Below, piece after piece: positions 30,687 through 41,524 of a DNA stretch of 41,524 bases. The stretch is from Gnetum montanum (Eukaryota; Streptophyta; Gnetopsida; Gnetales; Gnetaceae). The number at the start of each line of letters is the position of its first letter. Position 1 is the stretch's first letter. The stretch spans positions 24,130-65,653 of the forward strand of contig MNCI01035213.1 of NCBI GenBank assembly GCA_015680685.1, in the 5' to 3' direction. The notes beneath the pieces are model-generated. The model was not told the origin of the DNA and searched no databases. It saw only the letters and a list, made by a program, of their open reading frames with translations. The translations under genes and the position numbers were made by a program.

Positions 30687-31860
30687 TGAGGATTGAGAAA
30701 TTACAAGGGGGGTTGAATAAGTTCCCTAATTCAAATAATCAAGACAACCAAAATCACACTCAAATTTACATGATTTTCCAACTTGAGTACTTCCACACTT
30801 GGATGTTAAATTTCTTGCATACCTCTAGAATTTTTTCCTTTAAAATGTGGTTTAAAGGACATTACAACCTTTAGAAAGTTTGAGCTTCATAGACAGTGTT
30901 TTCACATAGGAAACACACTCACAATTGCAAGGTCCCTACAAGATCAAAATGTGGTTTCAAGGATCCCACAACCTTTACAATGACATGAGCTTTGTATGGA
31001 GTGTTTTATCTCAAGAAACAGACTCAACCCTACAAGGTCTTAACAAGCTCAATAGATGCCTTCCCACAAGAAGCACATTAATCCCATAGGCCTTACAAAG
31101 GAAGAAAAAGAATCAAGGAGAGAATGTAACTATACTTTACAAATTCCTTGCACTTAGGATAACATAAATAAATTCACAAATGATGGAGAAATGAGGAAAA
31201 AAATAATTTGCAAGATGTATTCAATGAAGGAATATTCATATGAACATTGCTTGTCCTTTTCACTAAGATAATGTTGCTTTTATAGCCTATATCCTTGTCA
31301 CATAACTATTGAGATTCATGAAACAACTAGGAAATGGCTACTTGGAATGTTTAATTTAGGCTTAATACATATCTTTGAATTTTTGTCTCTAATAGGTGGG
31401 ACGTCCCACTACAAATTGAAATGTCCTAGTTGGGATATATCAACAAACATAGGGATGTTTACTATTTTTGTGGGATGTTTGGTCTTAGAATGAGCCTTCA
31501 CCTGTGTGATGTTTAATGATCTTTTAGAACATCTCATAAGATACTAGAATACCTTTTTTCTTGAATTTGTGCATCCTTGTTTTATGGTTAATACTTTTTC
31601 ATCCCAGATTGACAACTCAACTCTCATCTTGGTCTAAACTTTCTCTTTGTCTTGATCTCCTCTTGATACCATCTAAGCTCTTGTCTTGATCATTTCTTGA
31701 CGACATCTAGGTTCTTGTTCCAATCTTCATGATCTTGTTTTTCTCTTTTATTGATCTTAGTGAATCCTTATCTTGTTCATTCTTAGTCCTACAAGATCTT
31801 ACAAGCACATTTTCCACATTTTCCATATTCCAATGTTTTGATATACCAAAAGGTCAACAA
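30687..31860 (-). mobile_element. 5' LTR of element F
   Basis: It is bounded on plus by TGAGGATT at 30687 and GGTCAACA at 31860, so both ends have TG/CA. A TATA box TATAAAAG lies on minus at 31284 to 31277, leaving about 580 bp of U3. Length is about 1174 bp. No second copy is visible in the window. Confidence 0.65.
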
Positions 31861-31988
31861 AAATGACTGGATTTTTTTCCAGTGAGAAGATAACAAAACA
31901 TATCAATGTACTACTAATTCTCATAATACATATTAATAGAATTGAATAAGTTATTAGAAGATTGTATGATGGATGTTAAGAAAATAAA

Positions 31989-32898
31989 TTACACAAGTTG
32001 ATCTTGTATGGAAAATGGATCATCATGGATTACAAATGTTGTCAACGTGTTAGCTAGCATCACTTTAGAGCATGAAGTATGACTCACAGTATAAGAAGAA
32101 AAGAAAACAATAAGTTCCTTAGCCAATTTTATATAGAAATATGTGAAGAGATTTATAGTCATATTCACCATTAACTTGATTTATGATGAGTTGAGAGATA
32201 ACATAAATAGTAATTATTTTAACTTGGCTTTGTAAACTAGCAAGAGATCATGTATTAGGACCTCATATTTCACTATGTTGTTAGTGGATGAAAAATCAAG
32301 TTTATAAGTCTTGTAAAGGAGTTGTTTAGTAGGAAGAATAAGAATTTAGGTTGCACTAGACCTTAAGGATGTATATTCTCTATCAAAATAAAAGACAATG
32401 TCTAAATTTTGCATGTCAGCATATATGCTATGAACAACATTAGTTGGCTTAAAAAAGAAGATGAGATCAACTATGACTTGATCATTGATGGAGTGTTGAG
32501 ATAGAAAATAAAGGTTAAACTCAATGAGAGAATTTTTTTAGCAAGCTAAACAATGGTTAGTAGAAGGGTTCTTAGCAATAATGTTAATAATATTATCTTT
32601 GTAGATAACAAATACCTTAGCACTTATAAGGTAATTCCTCAACTTCTTGACAGAAGACAAGACTTAGACATGATGTTTTGATATTAAAATACCTAGTCTT
32701 ACTCTAAGAAAGGGTAAGATATTTAATATATGAAAAGATCAATTCTATCTTCTCATATTTCAAATTGCATGGTAGATATGAAATTATTAAAATTGGAAAG
32801 ATGGGGATAAAAAGATTGATCAAATTATGGAGGATGTAAAATGAGAATAGTAGTAAAAAATTATTTAATAGAGTTAAATGCCTTTTGATCCTCCTCAT
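31989..32898 (-). pseudogene. element D RT-RNase H connection and RNase H
   Basis: The segment at 32898 reads IKRHLTLLNNFLLLF and IKYLTLS, parallel to E at 39908. The end reads SHTSCSKVMLANTLTTFVIHDD, matching E's SHIPHYENMLVNVLTTFTI and the usual end of Ty3/gypsy RNase H (HxPREENxxADALAxLA). The middle is poorly readable. Confidence 0.55.
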
Positions 32899-33400
32899 CC
32901 TAGATGAAAGAGGTATATTTTTGGGACAAATGGCTTAAGGGATGAAGATGATTAGTAAGGTTGGAAATGAAACAACAAATCAATTGAAAATAACCTTATA
33001 AAATACACATATCTCGAATGCTTCTAGCTAGTGAAAGAACTAGAATAGCTTTAACCTTATTAAGGGTAATTGATATATCATCCTAAGATACCAAGTATCC
33101 TAACATCTTACCTGTAAGGGCTCCAAAGTTGCACTTCTTAGGATTAAGATGTAGGTTAAACATATCATAGTGAGTTAGAACTTGATCTAGGTCAAAAGCA
33201 TGATTAGTTGCTTAGGAAAATTTTATGGTCAAATCATCAACATATTCATTGATTATTTTGAATATCATGTCATTAAAAATAAAATTCATATCTTCTTAAT
33301 AGGTAGCTCTAGAATTCTTCCAAAGGGAATTTTGGTGTAGCAAAATGTTCTTCAAGGAATCATGAAAGCGGTATATTGCTAGTGCTCTAGATTTATCTAT
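32899..33400 (-). pseudogene. element D reverse transcriptase, C-terminal half
   Basis: The minus strand reads LHQNSLWKNSRATY, then FIFNDMIFKIINEYVDDLTIKF (YVDD codons at 33244 to 33233), FNLHLNPKKCNFGALTGKML, GYLVS and LNKVKAILVL. This is the Ty3/gypsy RT palm with the catalytic YVDD intact at sequence level. The N-terminal half of RT, present in E, is missing here; the spacer motif GGTGGACATCTACTA (33565-33581, minus) lies only about 170 bp upstream. Confidence 0.75.
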
Positions 33401-34590
33401 TTTTGATTATAGAGAACCCATTCATAAAGTGTTCTACCACTTTTACTTCTATCCTTTATGAATAGGTTCTCTACCACTTTTAGCTTGCTAATAAAAAAGA
33501 AAATGAAAAATAAGTAAAGGCATGATTCAGTATTAATGTAATCTTTTAATGTTGGTCTAGGCATTAGTAGATGTCCACCACTTATAAAAAGTGGAAAATA
33601 AAAGAGATTATTTTTTTTAAAGTTCATGCATCTAATTTTATTGTATTAACAATAAATGTTTAACTAGTTGTATAAGAAGGATAAGAAAAATGTGTTTTCT
33701 TGGGAGTAGGTATGTTAAGTTCTCCAAATCTTAAGCCAAAAAATTTGATATCATGGATAGAAAAATCATTTAGGTTCATCAGGTCTTTGGTATTAATAGA
33801 GTCCTTAGATGAAGAGGTAACTATAGAATTTCCTATAGGTTCAACTTTAATATTAGTGGGTTCATTGCTAAGTTTAGGAGGTTATGCTTGATGATCTAGA
33901 TGAGAAATACTTGGAATTTTTGGATAAGATAAAATGATTATTTGTGGTCTTAGAAGAATAAATGAATTTCCTAATGTATAGGAGATAATACTGCATAATC
34001 TTGATATAGCCAAGGGCATCATAGTATTCCATTTACATTAGGACATTTATGTATGACCATGAAAAAAACTTCAAATTATACAAAATCACCTACTATGAAT
34101 GACAACCTAATGGAACCTATAATTTCTACTTGTGTACCATTAAAGGAAATATGATTAGTATGAGTTTTACTAAATATTTCTTAATTATTAAGAATAAGAT
34201 ATTTTATTATATTCTATGTGATCATGTTAGACCTAGCACCATCATCAACCTATATTAGTATGATTGAAGTATTAGGTGAAACTTTGATAGTAATGTAGAG
34301 TGGTAGCTAAAAAATATCTTTGGTCTTTAAATTGGTCTTGATATTCTCATCAAAAAAGTTTAAGAATAACTAATTTATAATAAGGAACTTAAATGAAGGA
34401 TGATGTAGCCTCTATCTAAGTTGGAATGTCACTTGGGACCATAATTCTGTTAAGAACATCATATAAAGCATCATGATGCTCTATAGAGGTTGTTATAATA
34501 TTAGATAAGGATAGGCTAGTATCTTTTGAATGGAAAATAGTAGTAATTTTCTATAACACTTTATTATCTATTGAATGAGTTGATCATGGA
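33401..34590 (-). pseudogene. element D aspartic protease, tail and spacer
   Basis: Lead-in KDTSLSLSNIITTSIEHHDAL (about 34520) parallels A's KNTSLSLYDLVLTSQTHREAL. The active-site segment VDDGARSN lies near 34245. The segment SPIH-stop-EIHL near 33975 corresponds to A's and B's post-protease text. The tail ends near 33640, and a spacer with TAAGTGGTGGACATCTACTA follows on minus. Confidence 0.65.
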
Positions 34591-36184
34591 GCAAGTACTA
34601 CTATAAATAGTTGTATGGGATTAGATGAAGATGGAAAATCATGTGAAAAAATAGATTCTTAATGTTGCTAGAAGAAAAAATTCTTTGACATTTTGAAACA
34701 TTTCTTAGATGCATCAGTAACCTTGCCTTTCTATTTTCTTGATTGTGACTCATTAATCTGTTAGGTATGGCTAAGAATTCTTACTTGAGGTGATGAGAAT
34801 GTGTGATTAGATGTTGGTGTAGGAACATCTCTTCTAATTCCATTGTTCTCTCTCCTACCTATGGTTGTTTTAGATTTTAGGCTCTATATAGATACCTTGG
34901 AGATCAAGAAAACATCTTGTCTAGGAGCTGGAACTTCACTAGAGACATCTAAAACATGTAAGAGATGTTTCTAGTAAGAGTTGAGTCTTTATAAGATATA
35001 TCTCTCATTAAATAGGAGACATATCAAAATTTCTCAAGATGTCTAAGAGAAGATGTTTTCCAATTTGCTAGGACATCTCAAGTGAGATGTCTCTACTAGG
35101 AGGAGATGTCTCATTCATGAATGAGATGTCACCCACACTTAGGAGATGTCTCTCCTAAAAGTTGTATTTTGATAGGAGATGACCCAAGAAGACTAGAGAT
35201 GACCCACATGACCATTGAAACTTCTCGAATTTCTATTCTAATTTGGGAAATAGTAGGAGAAGGTGAAAAAAGATGGAAATGACATGGGGTCTTAAAGTTG
35301 AGCTTGACAAAGGTTTTTCTAGGATTTTTATCTTACTTGGTTAATAAATATAAATTGTGTTTCATGCTCATACCATAAAGAGATGTGAGTGAGATATCAT
35401 GAGATGTTAAGATAGAACATGTGAAGAGTACATAAGTGTGTTTGTAGCTCTTGGTCAATTGAATGAGCATTGGCTTGGTGTTTCTTATGTCTTGTAAGTT
35501 GATATCTTAGTCCTAGATTGTGAGAGAGACTTTCTTGGTTGTGTCTTGCATTAAGAACAATCATTATGTGATTGTAGAACCTCATGTTATGAAACATTAT
35601 TTAAGTATGATAGAGGTTATGTTTTTGTGTTTTGTGGGTTGCTGAACCCTATTATAATTCTTTTGAAATAATTGAAGATAGCTAGTTTTCTTATTTTCTA
35701 GCATATCATTTGGCTTATCATAATATCTAGTTTTAGTATTTGGAAGGTGATTTTAATATTGTAGTGAACATGCTCTAGATGCATGGGATGTAATGATTGA
35801 ATGGATGTTTCGAGGTTTAGAATAGTATGACACAAGATGGGTAGGTTGTGTAACAAGATGAGATATAATAGGATTTGGATTACTTGGAATGACATTAATA
35901 TGATAAGAATATGGAGAAGGCTAACTTAAATTTGATGAAGTAGTGTTGTAGTTTGACCAATAAATTACTTAATGCTTTTGGAACTATGATGAAGGCTATT
36001 AATGATGCTCATATTTTGACCAAAGAATGACATATGGCTTGTTATGTGGGAAGTTGCAAGTTTTTTATTCTAGCTTAAAAGTTGAAATAGTATTTCTAGG
36101 TTCCAAGGGATTTTGAAATACTTCTAACTACTAATTATTCAGATGTATAATGGATGTGTTATTTTTCACTACTATTTTACCCTT
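34591..36184 (-). pseudogene. element D gag-protease linker with AGATGTCTC word cluster
   Basis: Long decayed linker. Between 34940 and 35210 the word AGATGTCTC or its complement occurs about nine times, for example at 34941, 34961, 35072-35093 (an inverted pair GACATCTC-AAGT-GAGATGTC), 35102, 35123 and 35142. On minus it reads as repeated RDISL, GDISF and GHLL. It occupies the place where A has its PYVIRVP repeats. Confidence 0.5.
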
Positions 36185-37185
36185 ATTTATGAGATCTTAA
36201 ATGTCATTCTTCATTTTTCTGTAATTATATGTATCATGATTAGCAGTCTCATGATAATAATTGTACTTTTTTTAATCATACTACTTAGGTACCTTAGGGT
36301 CATATTCTTTTCTCTAAGAAGGATCCATTTCAATAACCCAAATATGGTGATAATGTGCTCTTTCCTAATTAGCAACTTGTTTACTCTTAAGGTGTCCATC
36401 CTTAAGAAGATTATTAAGAAGGAGAGAATACCTCATGGGAATCTTAATGTATTTATCTATGTTTTTTTTAAGGTCTACATTTTTGAGTTGAAGAAGAAGT
36501 AGTTGATAGAGCATTACTTTAAGAAAAAGAAGAAACAACTTGAGATGTTGGTTATTCTTTCTCTTGTTTCATAGCCTTGTTGGGTTTTTTTATGAATTGA
36601 CAAGAATTTATAGTCACCACATTTTATGATAGCTTCTTAAATATGTTTGGTAGCTAGACAAGAATTATGTAGAGAATGAGAGTAGAATAAGATATCCGCT
36701 TTTGAATATAGTCAATAACTAAATTTTGAAAATGTCATATAAGTGACATTTCTTTAAATAATAGGGTAATTTAGTTTACATTGTTATCCATTGAGAAATG
36801 AACTTATCAATGGGTTTATTTTGAGTCTATTTGATAGCTACAAAGGATATGACACTCATACTTTGAGGAACACTAAAGTTAAAGTAGTTAATACAAGTTA
36901 TCAACAGTTGTTCCAGAGAGGTAATAAAACCATGATGCAAGGATACATACCATTACAGAGCTTGTTTAGAGAGAGAGTTAGAGAAACATATTAGCATGAT
37001 ATTAAGATAAGGGGTAAGAGGCATGCATTCATTTCTAAATGTGAGTACATGATTCATAGGATCACCTATTTTATCATTGTACTTTGTAAAGGATGTTAGT
37101 AAAATCCCCCTAGGTAGAACTGGCATGGAAATGGTAGATCTCATAGGATTAGAAATTAATCCAAGGAAATAAAAGAACCTCTTTA
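36185..37185 (-). pseudogene. gag: element D gag
   Basis: The core segment MPVLPRGILLTSFTKYN, DPMNHVLTFRNEC and FSNSLSKQAL (37144 to 36953) follows the same pattern as A and C gag. The knuckle at about 36265 to 36185 reads YNYYHETANHDTYNYRKMKND, with both Cys changed to Tyr relative to CDYHQRNRHDTDYCFTLKQD. The N-terminal part is missing because the head-to-head junction with E begins at about 37185. Confidence 0.65.
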
Positions 37186-37189
37186 CATG

Positions 37190-37740
37190 ACCAATTTAAT
37201 GGTACATGATTAGAAGTCATAGGTTCTTATAGGTTATCATTCAAAGTAGGAAATTTTATATAATCTAAAGCTCTCTTTATGATCATACATGAGGGTCCTA
37301 GTGTGAATGAAATAGCAAGATGTCCTTGGATAGCTGAACATCATGTAGTATAATCTTCTATACATTAAGAGATACACATTCTCATTCATATCCATGATAT
37401 AGTCATCTTAGCTAAAAAAATTCCAAGTATTTCTTATTTATATCAAGAAGCTTGGCCATATTAGCTTAGTGGTAAACTAGCTGATACTAAAGTAGAAGTT
37501 TTAGGTAAGAATACAATCACTTTTTTCTCCTAAAAATTCTACCATTACCATAAAATTGATAGATTTAAGTGATGATTTTGTCTCTAATGTTAAGTTTGTT
37601 GATCTAGGCTTTGAAGAATTTAACATATTCTTATGTAAAAAGAAGGATTCCTCTTGTCCTTCTCATGCAACTACTCAAAAATTCATTGCTAATATAATAA
37701 CATTGGATGGTTAAGCTTTGAAATTCTAATCTCACCTTGT
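37190..37740 (+). pseudogene. element E protease C-terminal part and tail
   Basis: Segments RCPWIAEHHVV-SSIH-EIH (about 37315-37375) correspond to LGRPWLAQLRAVSSPIHQEI of B. TTCCAAGTATTTCTTATTTA at about 37421 matches D in reverse. The tail DLGFEEFN-FLCKKK matches D's FGLRFGELNIPTPKK. The active-site half is absent. Confidence 0.6.
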
Positions 37741-38350
37741 TTTGCCACTTCTAAGTGGTGGACATCTACTAGTACTTGTTTGGAATATTTTTTTTCTTTT
37801 TTACCATTTGCTATTATCAAATAATGATAAATAGTGGATGGATCAACATTAATACTCAACATAATTTTCATGATTATCATAATGTTGAATGATGGTTTCC
37901 AAAAAATGAACTTATGACATGCCATAATTTTTGATGTTGTACATTATTTACACTCTAGCTTTCTTGTGTTAAATATTGCTTTTTTTTTTACCTCTTTTTC
38001 TTGAGTGATGGACATCTACTAATTCCTATTATGAATATTTAAGTTCTATGTCAAGGCTTTATTATAATATTTTATTAGTTACTTATTATTAGTAGACAAT
38101 GTTAAAGCCATAAGTGAATAATTAATTTTAGCATATCATGTCAATTTAATAATTGTCATAACACAAATATGGTTAACATGAAATGACATGAAAATAATAA
38201 TCTTTATTTCCATGAACAAATATTTATAATTTTTGCATGTCAAAACATTTGATATAACACTTTATTTCTTAAAACATTGGTTACACTTGACGTTTCACAA
38301 AGAATTTCTTCAATATCAAACACAAGTGATGCACGAAAAAGTTAACATTT
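37741..38350 (+). repeat. spacer with two copies of a GTGGACATCTACTA-centred segment
   Basis: GTGGTGGACATCTACTA starts at 37755 and GTGATGGACATCTACTA at 38004, each preceded by T-rich text with CTTCT; the offset is 249 bp. A third copy is in D at 33565-33581 (reverse). The position, between the protease tail and an antisense ORF, is analogous to the arrays of A, B and C, though the word differs. Confidence 0.55.
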
Positions 38351-38367
38351 AAACATCAAAAGTATCT

Positions 38368-38950
38368 TTAATCCTTTCTAGTAGTTTTCTTCTCTTCTTC
38401 CTCATGAATTTGCATAGGGGTGGATTCTCTTACTAGTTTTTGAATACTTTCTCTTGGGTCTACATAGAAAATCAAAGCAAATAGGTTGTTAGTTTTGCTT
38501 TTTCATATCAATAAAATAAAATAAAATAACTACCTATGGTTTTGATAGCTATCTTGCATCTCTTTATATATCTATAGTATTCTTTGATACCTATCCTCAA
38601 TCTCTTTATATATCTCTAGTATTATTTCTTCTATCTCCTGTAAGTTCAGGTTGATTATATCTAATGTATCAAAATCTAAACTTGGAATGTTTGATAGAAT
38701 ACTAGCCTATTCCTCTTGATAATTTTGTAATTCCTCTGGGGTAATATCATCATCATCCCCCTCCTTTTAATGCTCCTCCTATGAGTCTTTCTACTATTCT
38801 TCTAGTGTGGTAATTACCACACTATTAGCAAAATCCTCAAATAGTTCTTCTAGTTTAGTCTATTTAATAAACAAAATCCTTATCATTTAATTGACTTACC
38901 TATACTAGGCCATAAAGGTGTATAAAAGACTCTTTGGCTTAGTTCTCTTC
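38368..38950 (-). pseudogene. candidate antisense ORF of element E, two or three exons
   Basis: A minus-strand frame at 38859 to 38534 reads KLEELFEDFANSVVITTLEE, then an acidic DDDDITPEELQNYQEE and a coiled-coil stretch LQEIEEIILEIYKEIEDRYQ, with a few TAG stops. A 74-bp GT/AG intron (38533 to 38460) leads to a short last exon (ESIQKLVRESTPMQIHEEEE...KD) ending in TAA at 38368. The small last intron, acidic tail and antisense position recall the accessory gene of A, B and C, but I cannot show sequence homology. GTAAGT at 38899 suggests another donor, yet the implied 40-bp intron is too short. Confidence 0.4.
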
Positions 38951-39086
38951 TTTCCAAAGACCTTTAGGAAGCTATCTTAGCAATCTTGCAAAATAATTCA
39001 ATTACGTTTATTTGAGGATACAACGATATGGCCAATCTAGCCCAAAGTTGGCACAACATGATATTATTTTGGAAGAAGATTCTAAA

Positions 39087-39906
39087 CCTATCAAACAAAA
39101 GGTTAGAAGAATTCATCTTGCTATAGCCCTTGCTATAAAATAATAGATCACTAAAATCTACAATGTTGGATTCATTTGTCCTATTGACTATTCTAAGTGG
39201 GTTTCTAACATGGTTATAGTTTCCAAGGAGAATAGTAACATTTGTATATGCATTGACTTTTGAGATCTTAATAAGGTCACTCTTAAGTATGAACATTCTT
39301 TATGGATGAGTTTTGTAATTACAACCATAACTCATAGACTCCATAGCTGGTCATGCTCTTTTATCCTTTATGGATGGATATTTTTTGGTTATAACCAAAT
39401 CTAGATAAATTTAGAACATTAGCAATATATCACATTCATGACTCCATAGGGAACATTTTATTATACTAAAATTCCCTATGGACTTAATAATGTTGCAGGT
39501 ACTTATCAAAGGGCCATGACTTTCATATTCAATGACATGATGTTCAAAATAGTTAATGAATATGTTGAAGATTTGACCATTAAATCTACAATGGTAATTA
39601 AGCATGCTTCTAAATTAGGCCAAGTTATAACTCATTGTAACAAGTTTAACCTATGTCTTAATCCCAAGAAATGCATTTTTGGAGTCATCATAGGTAAGAT
39701 GTTAGGTTATCTTGTATCTCAAGATGATAGTAGCTATTGACCTTGATAAAGTTAAGGCTATTCTAAATCTTGAACAAGCTAGAGATATTCAAGATATTCA
39801 TATTCTACAAAGTCATCTTCAATCAATTTTTCATTTTAGTTTTAGTCTCATAGATCATCTACATACTTTAACTCATTTTCTTTGTAAATCTACCTCTTTC
39901 ATCTAG
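39087..39906 (+). pseudogene. element E reverse transcriptase
   Basis: Frames carry PIKQKVRRIHL, PIDYSKWVSNMVIVSKENS, DLNKVTLKYEHS, YTKIPYGLNNVAGTYQRAM, FIFNDMMFKIVNEYVEDL, NLCLNPKKCIFGVIIGKML and GYLVS. These are the fingers and palm motifs of Ty3/gypsy RT, nearest in style to the Tat/Athila branch (LNPKKCxFGVxxGKxLGYxVS). The catalytic YVDD is YVED (39561-39572), so this copy would be inactive even apart from its stops. Confidence 0.8.
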
Positions 39907-40790
39907 GATGGGGAGTGTTAAAAGGGCTTTGATTCCATCAATGAAGGTTTTACTACTCATCCCATTTTACATCCTTCATAATTCAACCAATATTTTTACC
40001 TCTATCTTTTCACATCTAACCATTCTATATCTACTATGCTCTCTCAAAGGTAAGAAGATGAAGCTAATCTTCCCATATATTACATATCGCATCATTTCTT
40101 AGATTGTGGGACTAGATACTTTGACATTGAGAAATCTTTCTAAGTCTTTTCTTCACTTTCAAGAAGTCAAGGTATTATCTTCTTAATGTTAAGGTATTTT
40201 TTATTTGAAAAGATAATATACTTAAAGTCATTGCTAATAATTCCTCCAACAATCATTGCTTAGCTTGTTAGAAGAATTTTATTATTGAGTTTGACCTTTG
40301 TTTCTTATCTTAACATTCTATTAAAGGTCAAGAAATAGTTGATCTTATCTATTCTTCTAAAATAACTAAAGTTGTTCATAACTTAGATATCAATGCAAAG
40401 AATTTGAATGTTGTACTTTATTCTGATGGAGCACAAACTTTCTTTGGATCTAGTGTAACTCATGTTCTTATTCTTTCTATAAAATAGGTTCTTTATTAGG
40501 ATTACAAGATTGAATTTTTATGCACCAATAACATAGCTAAATGGAAGGCTGTAATATGAGGTCTCTTGCTGGTTTTGCAAAATCTAGTTAAGAAATTACT
40601 CTTTATGGTGACTCTTATCTCATCATAAATCAGGTTAATGGTGATTATGATTACAAGGCTCCTGATATCTAGAAATGGAAAAGGAACTAATTCTTTTCTT
40701 TTCTAGTCATATCTTGAGTCACATCCCACACTATGAAAATATGCTAGTTAATGTCTTAACAACATTTACTATTCATTGTGATCCTTCAAC
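39907..40790 (+). pseudogene. element E RT-RNase H connection and RNase H
   Basis: After SVKRALIPSMKVLLLI the connection ends near LPIYYISHHFL (about 40070; compare HPIYYISRxL). The RNase H shows YSDGAQTFFGSS (about 40420), TNNIAKWKAV (about 40530; compare TNNxAEYEAL) and SHIPHYENMLVNVLTTFTI (about 40720-40780). Stops and shifts break it. Confidence 0.7.
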
Positions 40791-41094
40791 TATGTAATAT
40801 CAACTAATATAGTCAGTGTGTTTAATAGTCATTACATAATCTTCGAATTTATTAATTAGTGTTATGAACATGAATGATAATAATTAGTAATATTCTACTC
40901 TTCTTCATTAACTCAATATATGGGGAACTCCTAATCATCTCACACCTACTCAAAAAGATGCTTTGTGTAAGCATAGTCAATAATTTTTTTTAGTGAATCC
41001 AAATATTTTATGTCAAGTTTCTTCTATAACATTTTTCCACACTATCTTAGTCCTCTAGTATCTAAGATAGTCCTTGATTAGATTTACTTAGTGT
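40791..41094 (+). other. decayed sequence downstream of E RNase H
   Basis: It aligns loosely in reverse with D at 31861-31988, so it is element sequence. Text such as WGTPNHLTPTQKDALCKHSQ is readable, but no integrase motif (HHCC or DDE) is identifiable before repeat G begins. Confidence 0.4.
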
Positions 41095-41524
41095 TGGCGA
41101 CCGTTTGGGACACGACCACCAACAAGTGTCCTCGAACAGGATTTAGGTGCCTGCTGGTCTTTGACAACACCAAGGCCTAGATACCTCCAAATAAACTCAG
41201 TAGTTAATGTGAGTATGTGTGTGTGCTGTTGTGGTGTGCGGTTGTGAAAAATGAAACGATTGCGTTATGTGTAAACTATAGATGACTTTTCTTAAAGAGA
41301 TTCAGCCAACTTTGCCAAGTACTGTGAGTTATTGAGAGTTCCTATTTTGTTTAATTGCCTAGTCTACGCGGTCCTTATAATACCTACTTGTAATAAATAA
41401 AATTTTGCAAAAACATTTGAGCACAACTCTGCAAATCTACTCCTAATTTTCCCCAGAGAAAGAGATAGTTCCACAAGAAAACTAGAAATAGAGCAAGATT
41501 CGATGGAAATAGATAGAAAAGAAA
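41095..41524 (-). mobile_element. repeat G copy 2, LTR end, runs off the window
   Basis: It begins TGTTGGCGACCG abruptly after decayed E sequence and matches G copy 1 in reverse complement throughout. It keeps many CpG sites where copy 1 has TG or CA (for example TCGAA versus TTGAA, CTGTTCGAGG versus CTATTTGAAG), so it is much younger than E and than copy 1. With copy 1 sense on plus, this copy reads on minus and ends CCAACA at 41095. Confidence 0.7.

Larger units (their letters stand above)
29513..31860 (-). mobile_element. element F: truncated Ty1/copia-type element
   Basis: On minus: LTR 31860 to 30687 (reads TGTTGACC...CCTCA), primer-binding site 30684 to 30672, gag from 30629, cut off near 29513 where G begins. 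No protease, integrase or RT of this element is in the window. It interrupts element D just after the latter's RNase H. Confidence 0.65.
31861..37185 (-). mobile_element. element D: decayed Ty3/gypsy with gag, protease, RT and RNase H
   Basis: Order on minus: gag (37185 to 36185), linker, protease (about 34590 to 33930), tail/spacer (to about 33400), RT (33400 to 32900), RNase H (to 31989). F is inserted just downstream. Gag and protease resemble A, so D may represent the RT-bearing relatives of A, B and C. The sequence is AT-rich with stops throughout. It is joined head to head with E at about 37185. Confidence 0.65.
37190..41094 (+). mobile_element. element E: Ty3/gypsy fragment, protease to RNase H, opposite to D
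   Basis: It begins in the protease (FNGT-LEVIGSYRLSF-VG at about 37192), continues through the tail and a repeated spacer (37741-38350), a candidate minus-strand ORF (38950 to 38368), RT (39087-39770) and RNase H (to about 40790), and is cut by repeat G at 41095. It aligns with D in reverse orientation across protease, tail, RT and RNase H. Gag is missing. Confidence 0.65.

Noticed and set aside
33397-33627. Minus-strand 76-codon frame containing SGGHLL as a separate gene
   Set aside because: The segment recurs in E at 37755 and 38004 within spacer DNA in a different frame context, so it is a shared spacer repeat, not a gene.
38860-38899. A 40-bp intron in the E antisense ORF
   Set aside because: GTAAGT and AG ends are present, but 40 bp is shorter than plant introns normally spliced.

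Overview
This window looks like repeat-dominated DNA from a large plant nuclear genome. A gymnosperm or conifer is plausible, but the sequence alone does not prove it. I found no convincing intact host gene, tRNA, rRNA or CRISPR array. Almost everything is LTR retrotransposon: at least five copies or fragments (A to E) related to the Tat/Ogre-like branch of Ty3/gypsy, one Ty1/copia-type remnant (F), and two copies of another LTR-like repeat (G). A 301-base run of N lies at 11889-12189.

Layout. Element A (1-11131) carries a multi-exon gene on + (288-4689), a short repeat array (4962-5201), then gag, linker and protease on - (9332 to 5168), with a 47-bp tandem repeat, leader and TATA box upstream of gag (to 11131). 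Element B (12190 to about 18843) is the mirror image: TATA and leader, gag and protease on +, array, then the accessory gene on -. Element C (about 18845-26818) has the orientation of A. It begins inside its accessory gene, joined head to head with B. A TA microsatellite and G copy 1 (about 28056-29512) follow, then copia-type F (gag, primer-binding site, LTR; 29513-31860), which sits in element D. D (31861 to about 37185, -) has gag, protease, RT and RNase H. E (about 37190-41094, +) has protease, a candidate antisense ORF, RT and RNase H, and is head to head with D. G copy 2 (41095 to the end) interrupts E.

How the parts work together. A, B and C share one architecture: a gag-protease unit facing, tail to tail, an antisense gene with up to seven introns, with a degenerate array of a word near TAGTTTAAGGCCATTGCGGGCC between them. 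They lack RT, RNase H and integrase, so they look non-autonomous; D/E-type elements are candidate suppliers of RT. The accessory gene of A opens with what I read as a catalytically dead FCP1/NIF-type (HAD) phosphatase-like domain, followed by a possible plant-transposon-type region and coiled coils. Its antisense placement would explain why introns survived copying through RNA. This gene, the array and the palindromic GCGTATACGC words around A's promoters are the most unusual content.

Age. A and B are CpG-rich and partly readable; C, D and E are AT-rich, nearly CpG-free and full of stops. In A and B the stops are mostly TAG and TGA with hardly any TAA, as expected from deamination of methylated CAG and CGA sites. 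All domain identifications were made by eye from translated sequence; no database search was possible.
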